Positions 43,998 through 52,742 of a DNA stretch of 64,000 bases are shown here, piece by piece. The position numbers and the translations under genes were made by a program. Below the pieces are notes generated by a model. It was not told where the DNA came from, made no database searches, and saw only the letters and a program-made list of their open reading frames with translations. The DNA lies in contig NZ_JAFKLZ010000001.1 in the NCBI RefSeq assembly GCF_017304615.1, forward strand, positions 1,364,001 to 1,428,000, written 5' to 3'. Within the stretch, counting starts at the first letter, position 1, and the number at the start of each line of letters is the position of its first letter. Source of the stretch: Sphingomonas sp. GTDB lineage: Bacteria; Pseudomonadota; Alphaproteobacteria; Sphingomonadales; Sphingomonadaceae.

Positions 43998-44067
43998 GTG
44001 CTCCGGCGAAGGCCGGAGCATTGGAGATGTGGGGCAATTGCCAAGGCTCCGGCCTTCACCGGAGCAC
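43998..44067. repeat. 22-bp inverted repeat, REP-like, between convergent genes
   Basis: The left arm at 43998-44019 is complementary to the right arm at 44046-44067 with one mismatch. Each arm is itself a hairpin (GCTCCGGC-GAAG-GCCGGAGC in the left arm). It can serve as a bidirectional terminator for dapE and the P450 gene and looks like a paired REP element. Confidence 0.6.
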
Positions 44068-44070
44068 ACT

Positions 44071-45444
44071 TTATTGCAACGGCACCATCCGCACCGGCAA
44101 CCCGTCCTTGGGGCGCGGGATCGGGAAGACCTGCCACGTGGCCCCTGCCCCAGCATCCGCTTCGATCCGATAACGCGACAAGAGGTTCGCCATCAGCAGC
44201 TTGATCTGCATCTGCGCGAAATGCAGCCCCAGGCACATATGCGCGCCGCCGCCATACGGGACCCAGGCGAAGCGGTGCCGCCCCTTCGACGCTTCGGGGG
44301 TGAAGCGCATCGGGTCGAACGTCTGCGGATCGGGCCAGTGTTCCGGCAGGTAATGGACATGCATCACGCTGATCCCGACATTGGTCCCGGCCGGAATGTC
44401 ATAGCCGCCGAAGCTGAAATCGCGCACCGCGCGGCGGGGGATCGACGGCACCGGCGGCAACATGCGCAGCGTTTCCTTGAACGCATAATCGGTCAGCGTC
44501 AGGCGATCGAGCTGCTCGGTCAGCGGCACGCTTTTGTCGAGGCCCATGACCTCCTCGCGCAGCCGTTCCTGCCATTCGGGATGCCGGACCAGCCGCATGA
44601 CCATACTGGTCGCCGACGACGTGATCGTGTCGTGCGCGGCCATCATCAGGAAATTCATGTGATCGGCGATCGCCTGGGTCGACAGCGGCTGGCCGTTCTC
44701 GTCCTTCGCGCGACAGAATTGCGAAAAGAAATCCTGGCGATTGCCGTCTTCGCTGCTTTCGCGCCGCGCCGGGATTTCGCGTTCGAACCAGTCGATCAGA
44801 TACTGGCGCGCCTTCACGCCCTTGCGCATCGACGTGCCGGGCAGCGGTGCGCGGATCGGCGAGACGCTGGCCTGGACCTCGTCGACGAACGCCTGGTTGA
44901 TCCGGTCGGCCTCCTCCCCGAGCTCGACGCCGAGGAAGCTCGTCGCGGCAAGGTCGAGGCTCAACTGCTTCACCGCCTTGTAGACCTGCAGATTGCCGCC
45001 CCAGGCCGCCACGGCGGACGCGATCCCGGCGTCAAGCTGAGTCGCATAATGCTTCATCGGCTCGGGCTTGAACGCGACCGACAGCGTCTTGCGGTCGGCG
45101 CGATGCTGGTCGAAATCCATCAGCATCAGCCCACGCGGGAACAACAGGTTGAGGATCGGGCCCCAGCCCTGTTCCGACGAGAACAATCGGTCGCGGTCGA
45201 ACAGCACGAGCTCGTTCGCGTCGGCACCGAGCAGAATCACGCTGGTCCCGCCAAGCGCGCGGTTGCGATAGACCTGCCCATATTTCGCGATCATCTCGCG
45301 CCCGAATTTTTCGGGATCGCGCAGCAGGCGAAGCGTGTTGCCGATGATAGGCAATCCCTTCTCGCCCGGGATATGCGCAAGCGAGTCCGGCTTTTGCCGG
45401 GGCAGCCAATGCGGATTGGCGTCGAACGTGTGTGCGTAGGCCAT
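44071..45444 (-). CDS. cytochrome P450
   Basis: The 457-residue P450 has the proline-rich start (LAHIPGEKGLPIIGNTLRLL), I-helix MMAAHDTITSS, K-helix ExxR (FKETLRM) and the heme loop FAWVPYGGGAHMCLGLHFA with the Cys thiolate ligand. It is a soluble bacterial monooxygenase needing a ferredoxin and reductase, which are not nearby. The sequence recalls CYP51/CYP26-like clans that act on lipids or terpenoids, but the substrate is open. The start may be ATG at 45444 or GTG at 45459. Confidence 0.92.
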   Translation of the reverse strand: MAYAHTFDANPHWLPRQKPDSLAHIPGEKGLPIIGNTLRLLRDPEKFGREMIAKYGQVYRNRALGGTSVILLGADANELVLFDRDRLFSSEQGWGPILNLLFPRGLMLMDFDQHRADRKTLSVAFKPEPMKHYATQLDAGIASAVAAWGGNLQVYKAVKQLSLDLAATSFLGVELGEEADRINQAFVDEVQASVSPIRAPLPGTSMRKGVKARQYLIDWFEREIPARRESSEDGNRQDFFSQFCRAKDENGQPLSTQAIADHMNFLMMAAHDTITSSATSMVMRLVRHPEWQERLREEVMGLDKSVPLTEQLDRLTLTDYAFKETLRMLPPVPSIPRRAVRDFSFGGYDIPAGTNVGISVMHVHYLPEHWPDPQTFDPMRFTPEASKGRHRFAWVPYGGGAHMCLGLHFAQMQIKLLMANLLSRYRIEADAGAGATWQVFPIPRPKDGLPVRMVPLQ

Positions 45445-45476
45445 GGGCTTACTTACCACAATGTCAGTAGCGAGGG

Positions 45477-45701
45477 CTAGTCCCCGCCGCCGCCGTCACC
45501 GCCACAATCACCGCCGCCGACATCGCCGGCGTGGCAGTGACCGGAATCGTCGCCATAGGAGGCCGACGAGGCGTCATAAATACCGCCGTCTCCGTTGCCG
45601 GCCTGTCCGTTCCTGCCGCCCGATCGACCCGTGATCGCGCCCAGCACGAGCAGAAACCCGACCGCGGCGAGCGCCACCACGACCATGACGACTGGGGTCA
45701 C
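45477..45701 (-). CDS. small glycine/aspartate/cysteine-rich membrane protein (74 aa)
   Basis: A GTG start overlaps the glmS stop (GTGA). The product begins with a membrane helix (MTPVVMVVVALAAVGFLLVL) and continues as a short linker rich in Gly/Asn/Ser. It ends in a low-complexity tail with SGHCHAGDVGGGDCGGDGG and a final GGGD. The His/Cys/Asp residues of the tail could bind metal. No function is known; coupling to glmS suggests co-translation with it. Confidence 0.6.
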   Translation of the reverse strand: MTPVVMVVVALAAVGFLLVLGAITGRSGGRNGQAGNGDGGIYDASSASYGDDSGHCHAGDVGGGDCGGDGGGGD

Positions 45702-47521
45702 TCGACGGTCACGCTCTTCGCCAGATTGCGCGGCTGATCCACGTCGGTCCCCTTCGCCACGGCGACATGATAGGCCAGCAACTGCACCGGCACCGCATAC
45801 ACCAACGGCGCGATCAGCGGGTGGACCTTCGGCATGGTGATCGTCGCGACGCAACCCTCGCCCGCCGCCTCGACCCCGTCATAGTCGCTGATCAGGATGA
45901 CCTTGCCGCCGCGCGCCTGGACTTCCTGCATGTTGCTGACGGTCTTGTCGAACAGCGGCCCCGACGGCGCGATGACGATGACCGGCACCAAGTCGTCGAT
46001 CAGCGCGATCGGGCCGTGCTTCATCTCACCCGCCGCGTAACCTTCGGCGTGGATGTAGCTGATTTCCTTGAGTTTCAACGCGCCTTCGAGCGCCAGCGGA
46101 TAGTCAGTCCCGCGCCCCAGATAGAGCACGTCGCGCGCCGCCGCGACGACCCCCGCCATCGCCTCGATCGATTCGTCATAGGCGAGCGCGCCGTTCAGCG
46201 CGGCCGGGGTTTCGGAGAGGTGCTTGACGATCGCCTTTTCCTCGGCGGCGTCGAGTCGGCCTTTCGCCCGCGCGAGATTGGCGGCGAACGCGGCGAGCAC
46301 CGCGAGCTGGCACGTGAACGCCTTGGTCGAGGCGACGCCGATCTCCGGCCCGGCATGCGTCGGCAGCAACAGGTCGGCTTCGCGGGCCATCGAACTGGTC
46401 GGCACGTTGACCACCGCGGCGATCGTCTGCCCCTCGCTGCGGGCGTGGCGAAGCGCGGCGAGCGTATCGGCGGTCTCGCCCGACTGGCTGATGACGATCA
46501 TCAGCCCGCCCTCTTCCATCACCGGCGCGCGGTAGCGGAATTCCGACGCGACATCGAGGTCGACCGGCACGCGCGCGAATTGCTCGAACCAGTATTTGGC
46601 GACCATCCCGGCGTAGAAACTCGTCCCGCACGCGACGATCGTGACGCGCTTGATCGCGCTGAGGTCGAAATCGGGGATCGGCAGGGTAACGCGATCCTCC
46701 ATCCGCTGGAGGTAGCTGCGCAGCGTCTGCGCGACGACGATCGGCTGCTCGTAAATCTCCTTGAGCATGTAGTGCCGGTGATTGCCCTTGGAGATCAACT
46801 CGCCGGTCACGCCCGAAATGGTGACCGGGCGCTCGACCGGATTGTTGTCCTTGTCGAAGATCTGCGCGCCGTCGTGGGTAATGACGACCCAGTCGCCTTC
46901 CTCGAGATAGGCGATGCGCTGGGTTAGCGGCGCGAGCGCAAGCGCGTCGGAGCCGAGATAGGTCTCGCCATCGCCATAGCCGACCACCAGGGGCGATCCG
47001 AGCCGGGCGCCGACCAGCAACTCCGGGTGCTGGCGAAACAGGATCGCCAGCGCGAACGCGCCATGCAGCCGGGGCAGAACCTCCGCCACCGCCTCAGCGG
47101 GCGGGACACCGGCCTCGACCTTCTCGCTGATCAGGTGCGCGACGACTTCGGTGTCAGTCTCGCTCTCGAAGGTGCGCCCCCGTGCGATCAGTTCGTCCCG
47201 CAACGGCTTGAAATTCTCGATGATGCCGTTGTGGACCAACGCCACCTCGCCCGTCGCATGGGGGTGCGCATTGTTGGTGGTCGGGCCGCCGTGCGTCGCC
47301 CAGCGCGTGTGCGCGATCCCGGTATCGCCCGGCAGCGGATGCTCGTCGAGTTCCGTCGCCAGATTGATCAGCTTGCCCGACGCGCGCCGCCGCTCGATCG
47401 CGCCTTCCCAGACGGTAGCGATGCCCGCCGAATCATAGCCGCGATATTCGAGCCGCTTGAGCCCGTCGAGCAGACGCTCCGCAACCGGTTCCTTGCCGAC
47501 GATGCCTACAATGCCACACAT
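45698..47521 (-). CDS. glmS: glutamine-fructose-6-phosphate aminotransferase
   Basis: The 607-residue enzyme begins MCGIVGIVGKEPVAERLLDG with the N-terminal Cys nucleophile. It has the glutaminase domain (NGIIENFKPLR, TDTEVVAHL) and two SIS domains (GTSFYAGMVAKYW, SQSGETADTLAALR), ending in ...NLAKSVTVE. It makes glucosamine-6-phosphate for peptidoglycan and LPS. It lies one base downstream of glmU. No glmS ribozyme is expected or seen in this group. Confidence 0.97.
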   Translation of the reverse strand: MCGIVGIVGKEPVAERLLDGLKRLEYRGYDSAGIATVWEGAIERRRASGKLINLATELDEHPLPGDTGIAHTRWATHGGPTTNNAHPHATGEVALVHNGIIENFKPLRDELIARGRTFESETDTEVVAHLISEKVEAGVPPAEAVAEVLPRLHGAFALAILFRQHPELLVGARLGSPLVVGYGDGETYLGSDALALAPLTQRIAYLEEGDWVVITHDGAQIFDKDNNPVERPVTISGVTGELISKGNHRHYMLKEIYEQPIVVAQTLRSYLQRMEDRVTLPIPDFDLSAIKRVTIVACGTSFYAGMVAKYWFEQFARVPVDLDVASEFRYRAPVMEEGGLMIVISQSGETADTLAALRHARSEGQTIAAVVNVPTSSMAREADLLLPTHAGPEIGVASTKAFTCQLAVLAAFAANLARAKGRLDAAEEKAIVKHLSETPAALNGALAYDESIEAMAGVVAAARDVLYLGRGTDYPLALEGALKLKEISYIHAEGYAAGEMKHGPIALIDDLVPVIVIAPSGPLFDKTVSNMQEVQARGGKVILISDYDGVEAAGEGCVATITMPKVHPLIAPLVYAVPVQLLAYHVAVAKGTDVDQPRNLAKSVTVE

Positions 47522-47522
47522 A

Positions 47523-48875
47523 TTATTTCGCTGCCTTCTTTACCGACATCATATCACGAAAACGCTTGGCCCAGCCCGGTTTGGTCTCCTGCGGCGGGCG
47601 CACCAGCCGCAACGCATCGGCCTCGACATCGGACGTCACGGTCGATCCCGCACCGACGATCGCGCCCGCGCCGATCGTCACCGGCGCGACGAGTGCGGAG
47701 TTGGAGCCGACAAACGCGCCCTCACCAATCACGGTCTTGTATTTGAAGAAGCCATCGTAATTGCACGTGATCGTCCCCGCGCCGATGTTCGCCCCCGCGC
47801 CGATCTCGGCATCGCCCAGATAGGTCAGGTGGTTGGCCTTCGCGCCTTTGCCGAGCACGGCCTTCTTCACCTCGACGAAATTGCCGACCTTCGATTTCTC
47901 GCCGAGCACCGCGCCGGGGCGCAGCCGGGCATAGGGGCCGACCTCCGCGCCCGTCCCGACCGTCGCGCCCTCGATATGGCTGAACGCGCGGATCGTCGCG
48001 CCGTCGGCGATGCTGACGCCGGGGCCGAAAAAGACGTTGGGTTCGATCAGCACGTCCCGGCCGACCGCCGTATCGAACGAGAACCACACGGTGTCCGGCG
48101 CGACCAACGTCGCGCCTTCGGCCATCGCCCGGACGCGGCGCTTCGCCTGCCAACTGGCGTCGACCGCGGCGAGTTCGGCGCGGCTGTTGATCCCGGCGAC
48201 TTCCGCCGCGTCGGTTTCGACCACGACCGATCCGCGTCCGTCCCTGTTCGCCAGCGCGGCGATGTCGGTGAGGTAATATTCGCCCGCCGCATTGTCGTTG
48301 GTGAGCCGCCCCAGCAGCCGGAACAGGTCAGCCGACCGCACCGCCATCAGCCCGGAATTACAGAGCGTTACGGCGCGTTCCTCAGCCGACGCGTCCTTGA
48401 ACTCGACGATTTTTTCCAGCCGCCCGTCCGCGTCCGCGATTACGCGCCCATAGGCAGCGGCATCGTCCGGGCGGAACGCCAGCACGACGACGCTCGGCTC
48501 GCCCGCGCCGTGGAGGCGGTCGACCATCGCGCGCATCGTCTCGGTCGTGACCAGCGGCACGTCGCCATAAAGGATCAGCACGTCGCCCGCGAACCCCGCT
48601 AGCGCCGCTTCGGCCTGTTGCACCGCATGGCCGGTGCCGAGCTGTTCGGCCTGGATCGCGACTTCCGCGCCGAGGGGCGCCACCGCCGCCTCGACCTGTT
48701 CGCGCCGCGCGCCCGCCACCACCACCACCTTCGCCGGATCGAGCGCATCGACGCTGTCGATCAGGTGGAGCAGCATCGGCCGCCCGGCGATCGGGTGGAG
48801 CACCTTGTGCAGGTCGGACTTCATCCGCGTGCCCATTCCGGCGGCCAGGATGATCGCGGCGATCGGATTGGTCAT
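47523..48875 (-). CDS. glmU: bifunctional UDP-N-acetylglucosamine pyrophosphorylase / glucosamine-1-phosphate acetyltransferase
   Basis: The 450-residue protein has the N-terminal uridylyltransferase domain (AAIILAAGMGTRMKSDLHKVLHPIAG) and a C-terminal left-handed beta-helix of hexapeptide repeats (IEGATVGTGAEVGPYARLRPG, NHLTYLGDAEIGAGANIGAG). It catalyses the last two cytosolic steps to UDP-GlcNAc. glmU and glmS form an operon reading leftward, so consecutive steps of the pathway are linked. It is divergent from gph. Confidence 0.97.
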   Translation of the reverse strand: MTNPIAAIILAAGMGTRMKSDLHKVLHPIAGRPMLLHLIDSVDALDPAKVVVVAGARREQVEAAVAPLGAEVAIQAEQLGTGHAVQQAEAALAGFAGDVLILYGDVPLVTTETMRAMVDRLHGAGEPSVVVLAFRPDDAAAYGRVIADADGRLEKIVEFKDASAEERAVTLCNSGLMAVRSADLFRLLGRLTNDNAAGEYYLTDIAALANRDGRGSVVVETDAAEVAGINSRAELAAVDASWQAKRRVRAMAEGATLVAPDTVWFSFDTAVGRDVLIEPNVFFGPGVSIADGATIRAFSHIEGATVGTGAEVGPYARLRPGAVLGEKSKVGNFVEVKKAVLGKGAKANHLTYLGDAEIGAGANIGAGTITCNYDGFFKYKTVIGEGAFVGSNSALVAPVTIGAGAIVGAGSTVTSDVEADALRLVRPPQETKPGWAKRFRDMMSVKKAAK

Positions 48876-48955
48876 AACTTCAGCGTCTCCGTGGTCAGCG
48901 GCCCTGCCACGAAGACCTTGCCATGGCCATAAAATTGCGGGCAGGCGCGCCGGCG

Positions 48956-49597
48956 ATGGCCGATTTTCCTTTCGATATCGTCGGATTCGACCTGGACGGC
49001 ACGCTGGTCGACAGCGCGGGCGATCTGGCGGCGGCGGTCAACCACGCGCTCTCCGCGGCGGGCCGGCCGCCCTTTGCCGTCGAGCAGATCCGGCCGATGA
49101 TCGGCGGCGGCGCGCGGCTGATGCTGCAAACGGCGCTTCGGGCGAGCGGCGGCGACGAACAGCTCGACGCATTGCTGCCCGTTTTGCTCGCCTATTACGA
49201 AGCCAATATCGCGGTGACGACGCGGCCCTTTCCCGGCGTGACCGCGGCGCTCGACGCGCTGGCGGCGCGCGGCGTCACGCTGGCGATCGTCACCAACAAG
49301 CGCGAGCGGTTCACCGACCTGCTGCTCGGCGAGCTCGGCCTGACCGACCGCTTCGCGTGCATCATCAGCGGCGATACGATCCCCGGCAAGGCGAAGCCCG
49401 ACCCCGAACCGATCGTGGAGATGATCCGGCGCTGTGGCGGCGGCAGGGCGGCGTTCGTCGGCGATTCGCGCTACGATGTCGAAGCGGCGCGCGCCGCCGG
49501 CGTCCCGGTCGCTGTCTTCGGCCAAGACGCGCTCGGTGATGCGGCGTTTGGCGATTATCGTCACCTCATTCCGAAGCTGGAATCCCTCGCTCAGTAA
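48956..49597 (+). CDS. gph: phosphoglycolate phosphatase (HAD family)
   Basis: The 213-residue HAD hydrolase starts MADFPFDIVGFDLDGTLVDS (an ATG at 48923 would add eleven residues). Motif I DLDGT with the nucleophile Asp, motif II VTNK, the Lys before GKAKPDPEP, and motif IV GDSRYDVE are all present, with a helical cap domain between. It removes phosphate from 2-phosphoglycolate produced by DNA repair or oxygenation. Its end overlaps the convergent lipoprotein gene by 7 bases. Confidence 0.9.
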   Translation: MADFPFDIVGFDLDGTLVDSAGDLAAAVNHALSAAGRPPFAVEQIRPMIGGGARLMLQTALRASGGDEQLDALLPVLLAYYEANIAVTTRPFPGVTAALDALAARGVTLAIVTNKRERFTDLLLGELGLTDRFACIISGDTIPGKAKPDPEPIVEMIRRCGGGRAAFVGDSRYDVEAARAAGVPVAVFGQDALGDAAFGDYRHLIPKLESLAQ

Positions 49598-49998
49598 CCG
49601 CCCTTCAGCGCGTCGGACTTGACGTGATAGCCGATCAGCACCGGCTTGCCGTCGGTCATGCGGAACACGAATTCTTCGTCTCCGGCACCCTTTTCGAAGG
49701 TGGTGTCGTAGGTCAGTTCGAGCCGATGATCGCCATTGTCGACGCGATCGTTGAACCCCGTGCGATTCGACGACTTCACGTTGCCCAACCGCGCGTGAAT
49801 CCGTTCCAGGATCGGCGCCAGGCCGCCCGGCGTCGCCTTGATCTCCGCCCCTGCGGCGGCGTCGATCGCGGCGAACTGGGCGCCGTCATACTGTCGATGG
49901 AACACATCCACCGCCGTCCCGCCCGACGACAGGTCCTCCCCCATCGAACAGCCGCCGAGCGCCAGCGCCGCCACCGCCGCAAATGCATATCGCTTCAT
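49591..49998 (-). CDS. lipoprotein of unknown function (DUF4019-like)
   Basis: This 135-residue protein has a lipoprotein signal with lipobox LGGC (MKRYAFAAVAALALGGCSMG). The mature domain has a pattern seen in DUF4019-like families (LELTYDTTFEKGAGDEEFVFR ... GYHV). It should be anchored in the periplasm. It overlaps the end of gph and is divergent from phoR. Domain assignment is tentative. Confidence 0.7.
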   Translation of the reverse strand: MKRYAFAAVAALALGGCSMGEDLSSGGTAVDVFHRQYDGAQFAAIDAAAGAEIKATPGGLAPILERIHARLGNVKSSNRTGFNDRVDNGDHRLELTYDTTFEKGAGDEEFVFRMTDGKPVLIGYHVKSDALKGGY

Positions 49999-50099
49999 GT
50001 CGATCTCCCCCGAGTCGTGCGCCGCACTATACCTCGCCCTATCGCGCGCGCATCACACCGGGTGGCACCGCTGCGCCGCGTGCGATAGGGCAGAGCGCG

Positions 50100-51155
50100 A
50101 TGGACGGTTCGCTTCCGATTCCCGCCGCGCCCCGGCTCGACACCGTGCTCGAAGGCATTGTCGAGCCCGTGCTGGTGCTCGCCGACGGCCGAGTCGAGGA
50201 GGCCAACGCCGCCGCGCGCGACCTGCTCGGCAACCACATCCTCGGCCAGGACGTGCGGCTAGCGATTCGCCATCCCGCCGCCGCGGAAAGGCTGACTGCG
50301 CCGCCGGGCGTTGGGGCATCCGGGCCGATCAACCTGGTTGGACTCGGCACGCTCGATCAGCGTTGGGAATTGCGGATCACCGACATTCCCGACGGCCGAC
50401 GCATCGTCCATTTGATCGACCAGACCGGCAGCTATGCCGCGGAACGGATGCGAGTCGATTTCGTCGCCAACGCCAGCCACGAGTTGCGCACGCCGCTGGC
50501 GTCGATTCTCGGATTTGCGGAAACGCTGATCGACGAGGAGGACCCCGATCCGGCGATGCGCCAGCGTTTCCTGAAGGTGATCGCCGACGAGGCGCGCCGG
50601 ATGCAGCGGCTGGTCGAGGACCTGATTTCGCTGAGCCGGATCGAGGCGGAGAAATATCGGTTGCCCGACGCGTCGGTGGATCTGGCGAAGCTACTCGATG
50701 AGGTGTGTTCCGAATTGCGCGACACCCACGATCCGCGCGTCGCCGACATCGTCATCGAATTCGTCGAAGATGTTCCGCCGGTGATCGGCGACCGCGCCCA
50801 GCTGAGCCAGGCGCTGCACAATCTGATCGGCAACGCGATGAAATATGGCCGCGCGGGAACGCCGGTGACGGTCAAGCTATGGCGATACCCCAATGGGATG
50901 GTGCGCCTGTCGGTGGGCGATGAGGGCGAAGGGATCGCGCCCGAACATATCCCGCGGCTGACCGAACGCTTCTACCGGGTCGATTCGGGGCGCAGCCGCG
51001 CGGTCGGCGGCACCGGATTGGGCCTCGCCATCGTCAAGCACGTGGTGGAGCGGCATCGCGGGCGGCTGGACATAGCGAGCCAAATCGGGCGCGGCACCGT
51101 CGTCACGATTCTGCTCCCCGCAGCGGCTTCCGGGGCCGCTGTCATCAAAGGGTAA
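50100..51155 (+). CDS. phoR: phosphate-regulon sensor histidine kinase PhoR (no membrane helix seen)
   Basis: The 351-residue kinase begins MDGSLPIPAAPRLDTVLEGI with a PAS-like domain (residues about 12-110), then a HisKA box with His127 (NASHELRTPLASILGFAETL) and an HATPase_c domain (NLIGNAMKYG, GIGLAIV-type G boxes). The sequence is close to PhoR, and phoU and phoB follow. Unlike Escherichia coli PhoR it shows no hydrophobic membrane segment, so it may be cytosolic and receive its signal from PhoU/Pst by contact. The ATG at 50100 was chosen by alignment of the PAS start. Confidence 0.85.
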   Translation: MDGSLPIPAAPRLDTVLEGIVEPVLVLADGRVEEANAAARDLLGNHILGQDVRLAIRHPAAAERLTAPPGVGASGPINLVGLGTLDQRWELRITDIPDGRRIVHLIDQTGSYAAERMRVDFVANASHELRTPLASILGFAETLIDEEDPDPAMRQRFLKVIADEARRMQRLVEDLISLSRIEAEKYRLPDASVDLAKLLDEVCSELRDTHDPRVADIVIEFVEDVPPVIGDRAQLSQALHNLIGNAMKYGRAGTPVTVKLWRYPNGMVRLSVGDEGEGIAPEHIPRLTERFYRVDSGRSRAVGGTGLGLAIVKHVVERHRGRLDIASQIGRGTVVTILLPAAASGAAVIKG

Positions 51156-51156
51156 C
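51139..51156 (+). promoter_or_regulatory. degenerate PHO box upstream of phoU
   Basis: CTGTCAT-CAAA-GGGTAAC has the two 7-mer halves and 4-bp spacer of a PHO box; the second half departs from CTGTAAC at two bases. It overlaps the phoR stop codon and lies about 55 nt before phoU. Confidence 0.4.
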
Positions 51157-51211
51157 GCTGACGTCACACAGGCGGCGCGCGGGCGACGCGTGATTCTTGA
51201 GGACTTCGACA

Positions 51212-51898
51212 GTGGCTACCGATTTCGCTGCGCAGACGTTCGACCATGACATTGGTCGTCTGCGCGGCATGTTAAGTCAGATGGGCGGGCTCGCCGAACG
51301 GGCGATCCACGACGCGATCAACGCCTTGCAGCGCGCCGATACCGATCTCGCGACACAAGTGCGGGAGAGCGACCGCAGCATCGATGCACTGCAGGCGGAG
51401 GTCGAATCGCTGGCGGTCGGCATCATCGCCGAGCGCACCCTGGTCGATGGCGACCTGCGCGATGTCGTCGCCGCGCTCAAGATTGCGGGCGTGATCGAGC
51501 GGATCGGCGACTATGCGAAGAACATCGCCAAGCGCGTGCCCCTGATCGAAAGCGAACATCCGATCGAACCGATCACCGTCATTCCGTCGATGGCGCGGCT
51601 GGCGGCGGAGATGGTGCATGACGTGCTCGATGCGTTTGCGGCGCGCGACGCGCAGGCGGCCGTCCTGGTATGCGATCGTGACCGCTTGCTGGACGATTTC
51701 TACGACGGGATCTTCCGCATCCTGGTGACGCATATGGTCGAAAACCCGGCGACGATCGGCCAGGTCGCGCATCTATTGTTCGTCGCCAAGAATCTCGAAC
51801 GGATCGGCGACCATGCGACCAACGTCGCGGAAATGGTCTATTTCGCCGCGACCGGCAGGCAGATGCCCGAGCGAGCCAAGACAGGGGAAGCGCAATGA
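51212..51898 (+). CDS. phoU: phosphate transport system regulatory protein PhoU
   Basis: The 228-residue all-helical protein starts at GTG (MATDFAAQTFDHDIGRLRGM), with GAGGA eight nt upstream. It has two PhoU repeats with acidic motifs (ERIGDYAKNIAKR at the first, LERIGDHATNVAEM at the second) that bind metals. PhoU restrains PhoR when phosphate is ample. The start of phoB overlaps its stop (ATGA). Confidence 0.95.
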   Translation: MATDFAAQTFDHDIGRLRGMLSQMGGLAERAIHDAINALQRADTDLATQVRESDRSIDALQAEVESLAVGIIAERTLVDGDLRDVVAALKIAGVIERIGDYAKNIAKRVPLIESEHPIEPITVIPSMARLAAEMVHDVLDAFAARDAQAAVLVCDRDRLLDDFYDGIFRILVTHMVENPATIGQVAHLLFVAKNLERIGDHATNVAEMVYFAATGRQMPERAKTGEAQ

Positions 51899-52587
51899 GC
51901 CGCGTGAAGATGCTGCTGGTCGAGGACGACGCGTCGCTCGCCGAACTGCTCGCCTATCATTTCAAGCGCGAGGACTTCGAGGTCAAGCACACGCCCGACG
52001 GCGAGGAAGCGCTGTTGCTGGCCAAGGAAGCGGCGCCCGACATCGTCCTGCTCGACTGGATGGTCGAGGGGCTGTCAGGGATCGAAGTGTGCCGGCGTCT
52101 CCGCCGGATGCCGGAAACGGCGAACATCCCGATCATCATGCTGACCGCACGCGGGGAAGAAGAGGATCGCGTCCGCGGCCTCGAAACCGGCGCCGACGAT
52201 TACGTCACCAAGCCCTTCTCCCCGCGCGAACTCGTCGCGCGCGTCGGCGCGGTGCTGCGCCGCGTCCGCCCCGCGCTTGCCGGTGAAGCGCTGACCTATG
52301 CCGACATCGAAATGGACACGGTCGGCCACAAGGTGCGCCGCAACGGCGAGGTCGTCGCGCTCGGCCCGACCGAATTCCGCCTTCTGAAGCATTTCCTCGA
52401 ACATCCGGGCTGGGTGTTCAGCCGCGAACGTCTGCTCGACGCGGTATGGGGCCATGACAGCGACATCGAGAGCCGGACGGTCGACGTCCATATCCGGCGG
52501 CTGCGCAAGGCGATCAACAAGGGCAACCGGCCCGACCTGATCCGCACGGTGCGGTCGGCGGGATATTCGCTCGACACCGGGGCCTGA
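51895..52587 (+). CDS. phoB: phosphate-regulon response regulator PhoB
   Basis: The 230-residue regulator has a receiver domain with Asp54 (LLDWMVEGLSG), an Asp/Glu acidic patch (LLVEDD), Lys in VTKPFSPRE, and an OmpR-type winged helix (GPTEFRLLKHFLEHPGWVFS ... RTVDVHIRRLRKAI). It is coupled to phoU by ATGA. It activates phosphate-starvation genes from PHO boxes. Confidence 0.95.
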   Translation: MSRVKMLLVEDDASLAELLAYHFKREDFEVKHTPDGEEALLLAKEAAPDIVLLDWMVEGLSGIEVCRRLRRMPETANIPIIMLTARGEEEDRVRGLETGADDYVTKPFSPRELVARVGAVLRRVRPALAGEALTYADIEMDTVGHKVRRNGEVVALGPTEFRLLKHFLEHPGWVFSRERLLDAVWGHDSDIESRTVDVHIRRLRKAINKGNRPDLIRTVRSAGYSLDTGA

Positions 52588-52742
52588 ATTCTCCTTCGCG
52601 CACACGGCGCGTACCGGGCTTCGGCACCACAAGCGAGCGGCGATCCCAATCACCGAATCGCCTGCGAAACGATGGAGCCATTTTCCCATTGCCGCGTTCT
52701 CCCACCCGTCACGCCTTGCGTGCAGGACTTCAGGAGAGTCGC

